This document shows positions 43,771 to 50,469 of a stretch of 64,000 nt of DNA, one piece after another. Within the stretch, counting starts at the first letter, position 1. Every line of letters starts with the position of its first letter. The notes under the pieces are model-generated. The model had not been told where the DNA came from and did no database searches. It was given only the letters and a program-made list of their open reading frames with translations. Origin of the DNA: Terrabacter aerolatus. Lineage in GTDB: Bacteria > Actinomycetota > Actinomycetes > Actinomycetales > Dermatophilaceae. The position numbers and the translations under genes were made by a program. The stretch spans positions 1-64,000 of the forward strand of contig NZ_BJYX01000012.1 of assembly GCF_007991735.1 (NCBI RefSeq), written 5' to 3'.

Positions 43771-44421
43771 GTGCTGGCCAAGTTTCCCGGACGCTGCGTG
43801 CGGTGCCAGGGGCCCATCCGAGCAGGGGACGAGATCCTCGGCGCCGGCGGCGACGACACCGGATGGGTCCACGCCGACTGCCGGAACGAGCTCGCGCTCC
43901 CGGGCCTCGGCACGCCGGCTCCGGCCACGGCCCGTGCGTCGCGGGCCAAGACCGCGAAGACGGCTCGGGCACCGAAGGCGGCCATGGTCGCGCCGGACGG
44001 AGCGACGTTCGTCTACACCGACGGCGCGTGCTCGGGGAACCCCGGCCCGGGCGGCTGGGCCTGGGCGATCGACCGCGACCGCTTCGCGTCGGGCGCCGAA
44101 CGACCGAGCACGAACCAGCGGATGGAGGTCCGCGCCGCCCTGGAGGCCGTCACCGCCATCTCCGGGCCTCTCGTCGTCGTCAGCGACTCGACGTATGTCG
44201 TCAACTGCTTCCGCGACCGGTGGTGGGACGGCTGGCTCCAGCGCGGCTGGACCACCTCCGCGAAGAAGCCCGTCGCGAACCGCGACCTGTGGGAGCCGCT
44301 CGTCCTGGCGGTCCAGGAGCGCGGCGACGTCGCCTTCCAGTGGGTCAAGGGTCACTCCGGCCACGAGATGAACGACCTCGTCGACCAGCTCGCCGTGGCG
44401 GCCAGCCTCGGACGGGACTAG
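43771..44421 (+). CDS. rnhA: Ribonuclease HI with N-terminal zinc-knuckle-like domain
   Basis: A 216-residue RNase HI that removes RNA from RNA-DNA hybrids. The catalytic acids lie in VYTDGACSGNPGPGGWAW (Asp), NQRMEVRAALEAV (Glu), VVSDSTYVVN (Asp) and NDLVDQLA (Asp); the handle region has WWDGWLQRGW. Before the nuclease (about residues 73-216) is a 40-residue domain with C9-x2-C12 and H34-x2-C37 (RCVRCQGPI and WVHADC), probably zinc-binding, joined by a basic Ala/Lys linker (RASRAKTAKTARAPKAA). The GTG at 43771 follows GGAGGA. The fused ribbon may help hybrid binding in place of the usual HBD. Confidence 0.92.
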   Translation: MLAKFPGRCVRCQGPIRAGDEILGAGGDDTGWVHADCRNELALPGLGTPAPATARASRAKTAKTARAPKAAMVAPDGATFVYTDGACSGNPGPGGWAWAIDRDRFASGAERPSTNQRMEVRAALEAVTAISGPLVVVSDSTYVVNCFRDRWWDGWLQRGWTTSAKKPVANRDLWEPLVLAVQERGDVAFQWVKGHSGHEMNDLVDQLAVAASLGRD

Positions 44422-44499
44422 GCGACCGCTGACAGCGCCGGGAAACAACTGCTGCGAACCTCCGGTGCGGGCCGGCCCTTCGGTCCTACCGTGACCTCC

Positions 44500-45027
44500 A
44501 TGACCGATGTGACCGCTCCTGCGCAGAAGCATGCGCATCCCGCCTTCAACGCGATCCTCCAGCAGCGGGCCCAGGACTTCCAGCTGCGGACCGCCGACAA
44601 GATCACGGCCTTCGCCGGCTCGATGGCCTTCGTCTACCTGCACGCCGCGCTCTTCGCGGTGTGGATGATCGTCTTCGAGAAGAGCCCGTGGCCCACCCTG
44701 ACGCTCGTCGTCTCGCTCGAGGCGATCTTCCTGTCGACGTTCGTCATGATCGGGCAGAACCGCCAGGCGGCCTTCGCGTCCGCCAAGGCGGCGCACGACT
44801 TCAGCGAGTCTGAGCTCGAGCTCAAGACGAACACCGAGCTGACCCGCCAGATCCACGTGCTCACCACGGACTGCACCGGCGCCTGGTCGCGGACGCCCAC
44901 GAGGCGGACCCCGGCCAGTGACGTGCAGCGGGTGACGAGCCTCCGGCCCATCGGCTCGGCCCGCGCGTCGCACCGAGGTCAGGGCTCGCGAGCACCTACC
45001 GTTCGGCCCGGTCCCGGAGGATCATGA
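44500..45027 (+). CDS. DUF1003-family membrane protein, probably frameshifted near its 3' end
   Basis: The first ~125 residues match DUF1003 proteins: a hydrophilic start, two membrane helices (FAGSMAFVYLHAALFAVWMI and LEAIFLSTFVMI), the motif QNRQAAF, and a coiled segment ending TELTRQIHVLTT. After that the frame turns into an Arg/Pro/Thr-rich tail not typical of the family. Reading one base over from about 44871 restores LHRRLVADAHEADPGQ and a stop at 44919-44921. So one G seems missing near 44871, either a real deletion or a sequencing error. The start is the ATG at 44500; a GTG at 44491 is also in frame. Confidence 0.75.
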   Translation: MTDVTAPAQKHAHPAFNAILQQRAQDFQLRTADKITAFAGSMAFVYLHAALFAVWMIVFEKSPWPTLTLVVSLEAIFLSTFVMIGQNRQAAFASAKAAHDFSESELELKTNTELTRQIHVLTTDCTGAWSRTPTRRTPASDVQRVTSLRPIGSARASHRGQGSRAPTVRPGPGGS

Positions 45028-45043
45028 GTGGCGGGAGGCGCAG

Positions 45044-45388
45044 ATGAGCGACGACACGCGTGCCGCGATCCAGCGATTCCACGACGCGCTCAACAGTCAC
45101 GATCTCGACGCGCTGGGTCTCGTGGTGGATGAGGAGTGCGTCTTCGAGACGACGAGCCCACCGGACGGGACCCGACACGTCGGCCGCGACGCGGTGCTGG
45201 CCGCGTGCCGCGAGTTCCTGGCCCAGTCACCCGACGCCCGGTTCACGATGGAGGAGGTCGTGACCGTCGACGACCGTGCCTTCGTCCGGTGGTTGTACGA
45301 CTGGGGCGACGGGCACGTCCGGGGCGTCGACGTGATGCGCGTGCGGGACGGCAAGGTCCTCGAGACGTTCGCGTACGTGAAGGGCTAG
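45044..45388 (+). CDS. SnoaL-like/NTF2-fold protein
   Basis: A 114-residue protein of the SnoaL-like (nuclear transport factor 2) fold: N-terminal helix AIQRFHDALNSHDLDAL, strand ECVFETTSPPDGTRHVGRDAV, and the closing sheet GVDVMRVRDGKVLETFAYVK. The fold hosts small-molecule isomerases, cyclases and binding proteins; no specific function can be given. It begins 16 bp after the frameshifted DUF1003 frame. Confidence 0.82.
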   Translation: MSDDTRAAIQRFHDALNSHDLDALGLVVDEECVFETTSPPDGTRHVGRDAVLAACREFLAQSPDARFTMEEVVTVDDRAFVRWLYDWGDGHVRGVDVMRVRDGKVLETFAYVKG

Positions 45389-45442
45389 CGCGCCACGACC
45401 GGGCTGCGCTGACAGGCGCATGCCCGGCCCTCCGTCACGGGA

Positions 45443-45468
45443 GCGACGGGCGAGAGCGACGGGCGAGA
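45443..45468. repeat. Tandem 13-bp direct repeat
   Basis: GCGACGGGCGAGA occurs twice without a gap (45443-45455 and 45456-45468), just upstream of the inverted repeat before the protease gene. Confidence 0.8.
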
Positions 45469-45470
45469 GC

Positions 45471-45514
45471 GAGCACCTTCCTTGACAGGCTGACCGCCCA
45501 CGAGGAAGGTGCTC
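45471..45514 (+). promoter_or_regulatory. Perfect inverted repeat covering the protease ribosome-binding site
   Basis: GAGCACCTTCC (45471-45481) is the exact reverse complement of GGAAGGTGCTC (45504-45514), with a 22-base loop. The right arm contains the GAGGAAGG ribosome-binding site of the gene starting at 45519, so folding would hide it. A TTGACA word lies in the loop. If the mRNA starts upstream, this would be a translational switch; if it starts within the loop, the repeat is more likely an operator. Confidence 0.6.
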
Positions 45515-45518
45515 ACGC

Positions 45519-46313
45519 ATGAGGCGACTGATCCCCGCTGCCGCGCTTGGCGCCGCTCTCGCACTGGTCCCGTCGGTCGCCACGGCGATGGTCAACGGGA
45601 CGCCCGATCTCGCGCACCCCGAGGCGGGCGCGCTCTACTTCAGTGACGCCGTGGACGGCCCCAAGCAGTTCGCCTGCAGCGGCGCCCTCATCGACCACAC
45701 GGCATACCTCACGGCCGGCCACTGCTTCGCCGACTACGTCCGCTCCAACGGCCACCTGCCCATCGCGTGGGTGACCTTCGACCAGAAGCCGACGGCCACG
45801 AGCACGTACTACCGCGGGACCATCGCGATCGACCCGGCCTTCGTGCCGAAGCTGACGTCGAAACAGAACGTCTACGCCAACGACACCAACGACATCGCGG
45901 TCGTGCACCTGTCATCCGACCCCGGCATCGAGCCGGCGACGTTGCCGCCGGCGAACGAGCTCGACAGCGCGCCGAGCGACCAGCGCTTCGACGTGATCGG
46001 CTACGGCTCCACGGTCACCTTCGGCGGAGGCGCGCACACCTACCCGTCCACCGGCGAGAGGCAGTCCGCCCTGCTCGGGCTCAACAGCGTCACCCCCGGC
46101 TGGGTCCACGAGGACCAGAACTGGACGGCCGGCTGGGGCGGGGCATGTGGTGGGGACTCCGGCGGGCCCAACTTCCTCCACGGGACACACGTCATCGCCG
46201 CCACGACGATCACGGGAGACATGGTCTGCCGCTCGACCAACGTCGCCCTCCGGATGGACTCCGCGGCCGCCCGGCAGTTCCTCGCCACGCAGGTGAGCTC
46301 CCCGCTGCCCTGA
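45519..46313 (+). CDS. Secreted trypsin-like (S1) serine protease
   Basis: A 264-residue exported protease. The signal peptide covers about residues 1-23 (cleavage after VATA); the mature enzyme begins MVNGTPDL, close to the usual IVGG-type start with little or no propeptide. The catalytic triad is visible: H68 in LTAGHCF, Asp in TNDIAVVHL and Ser in GGDSGGPNF. Four cysteines suit two disulfides. The lack of a clear pro-region suggests activation may not depend on a long propeptide. Its ribosome-binding site is inside an 11-bp perfect inverted repeat. Confidence 0.92.
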   Translation: MRRLIPAAALGAALALVPSVATAMVNGTPDLAHPEAGALYFSDAVDGPKQFACSGALIDHTAYLTAGHCFADYVRSNGHLPIAWVTFDQKPTATSTYYRGTIAIDPAFVPKLTSKQNVYANDTNDIAVVHLSSDPGIEPATLPPANELDSAPSDQRFDVIGYGSTVTFGGGAHTYPSTGERQSALLGLNSVTPGWVHEDQNWTAGWGGACGGDSGGPNFLHGTHVIAATTITGDMVCRSTNVALRMDSAAARQFLATQVSSPLP

Positions 46314-46392
46314 GCCGCGCGGGTCCGCGCGCGCTCGAGGTATGCCGGCCGGCCGTCGCTCGCACGCGATGGCCGGCACCCGACGGGCTCGG

Positions 46393-46593
46393 CTACGGCC
46401 AGTGGGCGGTGAAGTAGGCGATGACCAGGGCGCCCAGGGAGACGACCACCAGCACCGCGCCGACCCGCGTCTCTGTGCCCCGCCGCGCCGAGAGGTCCTG
46501 CCCGGACGGTCCCGACCCCGACTGCGAGCCCCACACGATGAGGCCGAGGCCCGCGGCGAGGAGCACGCCGACGACGGTCCAGAAGGCAGTCAT
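46393..46593 (-). CDS. Small two-TM membrane protein
   Basis: A 66-residue protein with hydrophobic helices at about 4-22 and 44-62 and a polar loop with SGSGPSGQDL between. It starts 13 bp after the stop of the next small gene on the same strand, so the two probably form a two-gene operon. No function is recognised. Confidence 0.6.
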   Translation of the reverse strand: MTAFWTVVGVLLAAGLGLIVWGSQSGSGPSGQDLSARRGTETRVGAVLVVVSLGALVIAYFTAHWP

Positions 46594-46605
46594 CCGGTGA
46601 CCGAC

Positions 46606-46836
46606 TCAGCCACCGTAGGGAAGACCGCCCATCGGGCCGTTGACCCCGCCGAAGTTCCGCTCGCCTCCGACGCCGTAGTCGGTCGCCTTCTCGGCAACGC
46701 CGTCGGCCGCACCGTGTCGCGGGCTGAGGGCCTCCGACAGGGACCTCATCTCGTGCCGCTGCTTGTTCCGGCGGTCGGACAGCCAGGCCGCGAGCAACAC
46801 CAGGGCGAAGACTCCGCCAGCAATGGACCAGAACAT
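46606..46836 (-). CDS. Small membrane-anchored protein with Gly-rich tail
   Basis: A 76-residue protein: one N-terminal helix (about residues 3-19), a basic stretch (SDRRNKQRHEMRSL), then a Gly/Asn-rich tail (GGERNFGGVNGPMGGLPYGG). It is upstream of the two-TM gene in the same probable operon and divergent from the Excalibur lipoprotein gene. No family is recognised. Confidence 0.6.
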   Translation of the reverse strand: MFWSIAGGVFALVLLAAWLSDRRNKQRHEMRSLSEALSPRHGAADGVAEKATDYGVGGERNFGGVNGPMGGLPYGG

Positions 46837-46864
46837 CTGACACCCCTATCGACGCGTGGATACG

Positions 46865-46890
46865 CCTGCACTCACTGCGAGTGTTGCAGG
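46865..46890. repeat. Inverted repeat in the divergent intergenic region
   Basis: CCTGCA and TGCAGG arms close a 26-bp element with an inner CACTC/GAGTG pairing. It sits upstream of the small membrane protein genes and may be an operator. Confidence 0.35.
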
Positions 46891-46973
46891 TGCCGGAGGA
46901 AAACTGGGGCGAAGGCCCGCGGCACCGGAGACGCCGATGCGTGCGCTGACCGAAATCTCTGATTCGCGTCCCC

Positions 46974-46988
46974 GACGGCCGGGCCGTC
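46974..46988. promoter_or_regulatory. Perfect 7-1-7 palindrome upstream of the Excalibur lipoprotein gene
   Basis: GACGGCC and GGCCGTC flank one central G, about 45 bp before the ATG at 47032. The position suits an operator or a hairpin in the 5' leader. Confidence 0.4.
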
Positions 46989-47031
46989 CGTAGCCTCGAG
47001 GGTTCACACAGGGGAACCAGGGAAAAGGGTT

Positions 47032-47616
47032 ATGAACTCACGCATTCGCATCACGCTCACCGTCGCCGCCAGCCTCCTCGCTCTCACCGCCTGCAGCCAG
47101 GCATCACCCTCGACCGAGAACGTGCCGATCCGTCTCGTCGATGCCCAGGAGACCACGACGACACCGATCACCACACCGACCACGTCACCGACGTCGACGG
47201 TCGACACTGCCGCCGCCGAACAGGCTGCGGCAGCCGCCGCGGCAGCGAAGGCCGAGGCTGACGCCAAGGCGAAGGCCGACGCCGCGGCGAAATCCGCTGC
47301 GGCCAAGGCCAAGGCGGCCGCCGAGGCGAAGGCCAAGGCCGCGGCGGTGAAGGCCAAGGCAGACGCCGCCCGCGCGACCGCCGCAGCCAAGGCGAAGGCT
47401 GATGCCAAGGCGAAGGCCGCCGCGAAGGCCAAGGCTGCGGCGAAGGCGAAGGCCGACGCGGCCGCCCAGAAGGCAGCAGCCGCAGCTGCGCTCGCGAACG
47501 TCTACTACGCCAACTGCACTGCGGTGCGGGCCGCCGGCGCGGACCCGATCTACGCGGGGCAGCCCGGCTACTCCCGCAAGCTCGATCGGGACGGTGACGG
47601 CATCGCCTGCGAGTGA
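47032..47616 (+). CDS. Lipoprotein with Ala/Lys helical stalk and Excalibur domain
   Basis: A 194-residue surface protein. The signal segment ends in a lipobox (LTAC). A Thr/Pro-rich stretch is followed by about 90 residues of almost only Ala and Lys with some Asp/Glu, in a repeating AKAKA pattern that should form a long charged helix or coil. The last ~38 residues are an Excalibur calcium-binding domain (YYANCTAVRAAGADPIY, then LDRDGDGIACE with the DxDxDG loop and paired cysteines). The domain is typical of actinobacterial and bacillar envelope proteins. The ATG follows GAAAAGGG, and a perfect terminator hairpin follows the stop. Confidence 0.87.
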   Translation: MNSRIRITLTVAASLLALTACSQASPSTENVPIRLVDAQETTTTPITTPTTSPTSTVDTAAAEQAAAAAAAAKAEADAKAKADAAAKSAAAKAKAAAEAKAKAAAVKAKADAARATAAAKAKADAKAKAAAKAKAAAKAKADAAAQKAAAAAALANVYYANCTAVRAAGADPIYAGQPGYSRKLDRDGDGIACE

Positions 47617-47623
47617 CCCCACC

Positions 47624-47662
47624 CGCCCTGCCCGCGGCGGGTTCTCCGCCGCGGGCAGGGCG
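47624..47662 (+). terminator. Perfect 17-bp hairpin terminator
   Basis: Arms 47624-47640 and 47646-47662 are exactly complementary with a five-base loop, eight bases after the Excalibur lipoprotein stop. There is no U-run, as often in high-GC genomes. Confidence 0.75.
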
Positions 47663-47701
47663 CTGTCGTCCACCACCACACCACCAGGCAGGAGCCGTCA
47701 C

Positions 47702-48076
47702 ATGATCGACTTCCAGAACGCCAGCTACGTCAAGCTCGGCCGCATCGACTACGCGGAGGTGGCGGCCCAGATCGACCCGCTCCTCATCGAGGGCGAACAG
47801 GGCTACATGGCCTTCAAGGGCATGCGCGACTACATCGTGTTCACGAGCAAGCGCATCATCGCCGTCAACATCCAGGGCATCACCGGCAAGAAGAAGGACT
47901 TCACGTCCCTGCCGTTCACCAAGGTGCAGGCGTTCTCGCTCGAGACCGCTGGGACGTTCGATCTCGACGCAGAGCTCGAGCTCTGGTTCTCGGGCCTCGG
48001 CAAGGTGAAGTTCGAGTTCAAGGGCAACACCGATGTCGCCTACCTCAACAAGCTCATCGCCCACCACGTCCTGTAG
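47702..48076 (+). CDS. Bacterial PH-domain protein
   Basis: A 124-residue protein made of one pleckstrin-homology-like domain (bPH family): strands GEQGYMAFKGMRDYIVFTSKRIIAVNIQGI, seen as YIVFTSKRIIAVNI, with a basic loop GKKKDFTSLPF, and a final helix YLNKLIAHHVL. Such proteins usually sit at the membrane or in complexes; the target is unknown. The ATG at 47702 follows GGCAGGAG. It is convergent with the MarR gene. Confidence 0.85.
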   Translation: MIDFQNASYVKLGRIDYAEVAAQIDPLLIEGEQGYMAFKGMRDYIVFTSKRIIAVNIQGITGKKKDFTSLPFTKVQAFSLETAGTFDLDAELELWFSGLGKVKFEFKGNTDVAYLNKLIAHHVL

Positions 48077-48099
48077 GACCGGGCGTCGGGCCGCGCAGA

Positions 48100-48591
48100 C
48101 TACGCGTCGAGGTGCCGGTCGGCGAGCTTGCGCAGCACGGGGACCGCGGCGGCCAGGGCCGACCGCTCGTCGTCGGTGAGGTCGGCCATCTCGGTGCTCA
48201 GCTGGGTGGCGGCCTCGTCCCGCAGCGTGTCGAGCGTGGCGTGGCCCGCCGCCGAGAGGGCCAGCAGCAGGCACCGCTGGTCGCTCGGGTCGCGGCGCCG
48301 CTCGACCCAGCCGGCCTCCATGAGGATCTCGACGAGCCGGGTCATGCTCGGCGCCGAGACGTTCATCAGCTCGGCGAGGTCGCCCTGCCGCAGCCCGTCG
48401 GGGTAGCGGGTCAGGGCGGCGAGCGCCGCCAGGCGCGTCGGGGTGACGCCGGAGCGGGTGGCCGGCATACGCAGGTGGTAGGCGAGGCGGCCGACCTCGG
48501 TGCGCAGCTCGCCCGCCAACCGGTCGACGTCGGGCGTCGCCGCGACGCCCGAGGACGCCGCGACGGCCGGACCCGACGAGGTCGCGCTCAC
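48100..48591 (-). CDS. MarR-family transcriptional regulator
   Basis: A 163-residue winged-helix repressor with VTPTRLAALAALTRYPDG, the recognition helix region LMNVSAPSMTRLVEILMEAGWV and the wing RRRDPSDQRCLLLALSAAG. The GTG at 48591 overlaps the transporter's stop as GTGA, so regulator and exporter are made together. MarR proteins next to a DHA2 efflux pump usually repress it and respond to its substrate. A palindrome over the transporter's start codon is a likely operator. Confidence 0.92.
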   Translation of the reverse strand: MSATSSGPAVAASSGVAATPDVDRLAGELRTEVGRLAYHLRMPATRSGVTPTRLAALAALTRYPDGLRQGDLAELMNVSAPSMTRLVEILMEAGWVERRRDPSDQRCLLLALSAAGHATLDTLRDEAATQLSTEMADLTDDERSALAAAVPVLRKLADRHLDA

Positions 48592-50357
48592 GACCGCGCC
48601 CCCTCCGGCTGCAACACGTCGGCCTCGGCCGGAGCGGCATCGGGCGTCGTCGAGGCCACCGGGGTCTCGTGCGAGTCGTCGGCGTGCACGAACTTCTCGC
48701 CCATGAACCACGACGCCACGGCCGCGACGAGGCACGCGACGATCGCGAACCCGAAGGCCACGACGAGCCCCTCGTGGAACGGACCGGAGATGAGCGACGG
48801 GAAGAACGAGTGGCCGGTGAGGTACTGCGCGTCGGTCGGCCTGAGCTGGCTCAGCGCGTGCGGACCGAGCAGCTGCTGCACCGGGTTGTAGCCGAGCAGC
48901 GACGCGAAGAGCACGGCGACCGGGGGCAGCGAGGCGAGGGCGTGCGCCTGGGGGACCGGCACCCCGTGGGCCGTGAGGCCCGTCTGCATCGTCGCCGGCA
49001 GCGAGCCGGCCAGGCCGATGATCATGAGCGAGAAGAAGATCCCGATCGACAGCACCATCGACGCGTTCTGGAACGTCGTGCTCATGCCGCTGCCGACGCC
49101 GCGACGGTTCGCGGGCACGGCGTTCATGACGGCCGCGCGGTTCGGCGAGGCGAACAGGCCCATGCCGAAACCGTTGAGGAAGAGGGCGGCCGCGAAGGTC
49201 CAGTAGCCGAAGTCGACCGGCAGTAGGGCCAGCCACACGAAGCTGAGCGCCGCGATGACCATGCCGCCGGTGGCGAAGGGTCGCGCGCCGTACCGGTCCG
49301 ACAGCCACCCCGACAGCGGCCCCGCCACGAGGAAGCCGACCGTCATCGGCAGCATGAAGATGCCGGCCCACAGCGGCGTCGACTCGAACGAGTAGCCGTG
49401 CCGCGGCAGCCAGATGCCCTGCAGCCAGATGATGAGGATGAACATCAGGCCGCCCCGGCCCAGCCCGGACAGCAGGCTCGCGACGTTGCCGAACGTGAAG
49501 GCGCGGATGCGGAAGAGGTCGAGGTGGAACATCGGGTGCGCCACCCGGGTCTCGATGACGCTGAAGATCGCGAGCAGCACGAGGCCGCCGATCATCGAGG
49601 CGAGCACCCACGGGTTGGTCCAGCCCATGACGTGGTCGCCGTAGGGCTGGATGCCGTACGTGATGGCGACGAGCACACCGACGAGGCCGAGCGCGAAGGT
49701 GACGTTGCCCCACCAGTCCATGACGTGGTGGCGCCGCGGGCTGAGGTCGCGCAGCTTGAGGTAGCCCCACAGGGTGCCGAAGACGCTGAACGGCACCGAC
49801 ACGAGGAAGACGTACCGCCACTGCACCGGCGCGAGCACGCCGCCGATGACGAGGCCGAGGAACGAGCCGGCGATTCCCGACACCATGTTGAGGCCGAGCG
49901 CCAGACCGCGCTGGTGGGAGGGGAAGGCGTCGGTGATGATCGCCGACGAGTTCGCCATGAGCAGGGCGCCGCCCACGCCCTGGAGCACGCGCAAGACGAT
50001 GAGCCAGAGCACCCCGGACGTCCCGGTCATCCACGTGACCGACAGGGCGATCGAGAAGAGCGTGAAGATCGCGAAGCCGGCGTTGAACATCTTGACGCGG
50101 CCGTACATGTCACCGAGGCGCCCGAAGGTGACGACGAGCACGGCGGTCACCACGAGGTAGCCCATGATGAGCCACAGCAGGTAGCTCGAGTTGCCCGAGG
50201 CGAGCGGGTTGATGTCGAGGCCCCGGAAGATGTCGGGCAGCGCGATGAGCAGGATCGAGGAGTTGATCGTGGCGATCAGCACCCCGAGCGTCGTCGTGGA
50301 CAGGGCGACCCACTTGTAGCGCGGGCCGAGGGCGGCGGGAGCGGCTGGAGAAGTCAT
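48588..50357 (-). CDS. MFS drug efflux transporter (DHA2 family)
   Basis: A 589-residue transporter with about 14 membrane helices. It has the DHA2 motifs: TINSSILLIALPDI in the first helix, the loop FGRLGDMYGRVKMF, and the helix-5 region NMVSGIAGSFLGLVIGG. The C-terminal tail is hydrophilic (HADDSHETPVASTTPDAAP). It expels toxic compounds using the proton gradient; the substrate is unknown. The ATG at 50357 has no clear ribosome-binding site, and the start codon itself lies in a palindrome, suggesting a short leader controlled by the downstream MarR protein. Confidence 0.92.
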   Translation of the reverse strand: MTSPAAPAALGPRYKWVALSTTTLGVLIATINSSILLIALPDIFRGLDINPLASGNSSYLLWLIMGYLVVTAVLVVTFGRLGDMYGRVKMFNAGFAIFTLFSIALSVTWMTGTSGVLWLIVLRVLQGVGGALLMANSSAIITDAFPSHQRGLALGLNMVSGIAGSFLGLVIGGVLAPVQWRYVFLVSVPFSVFGTLWGYLKLRDLSPRRHHVMDWWGNVTFALGLVGVLVAITYGIQPYGDHVMGWTNPWVLASMIGGLVLLAIFSVIETRVAHPMFHLDLFRIRAFTFGNVASLLSGLGRGGLMFILIIWLQGIWLPRHGYSFESTPLWAGIFMLPMTVGFLVAGPLSGWLSDRYGARPFATGGMVIAALSFVWLALLPVDFGYWTFAAALFLNGFGMGLFASPNRAAVMNAVPANRRGVGSGMSTTFQNASMVLSIGIFFSLMIIGLAGSLPATMQTGLTAHGVPVPQAHALASLPPVAVLFASLLGYNPVQQLLGPHALSQLRPTDAQYLTGHSFFPSLISGPFHEGLVVAFGFAIVACLVAAVASWFMGEKFVHADDSHETPVASTTPDAAPAEADVLQPEGARS

Positions 50358-50375
50358 TAGTTCAAGGCTAGTAAC
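50353..50375. promoter_or_regulatory. Candidate MarR operator at the MFS start codon
   Basis: GTCATTAG (50353-50360) and CTAGTAAC (50368-50375) form an imperfect palindrome (6 of 8 positions) around seven bases, in an AT-rich patch. The size and spacing suit a MarR dimer. Confidence 0.5.
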
Positions 50376-50469
50376 GAAATCTGGACGCTTCCTGAGGAGG
50401 CTCCCAGCCGCGCTGGCGCTGGGAGCCAGCCTGTCGTGGGATCCTCCAGTGCATGACCGGGGCCACCGC

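Noticed and set aside
45471-45520. TTGACA at 45482 as a -35 box for the protease gene
   Set aside because: No reasonable -10 follows at 16-18 bases, and the -10 position would fall on the ribosome-binding site.
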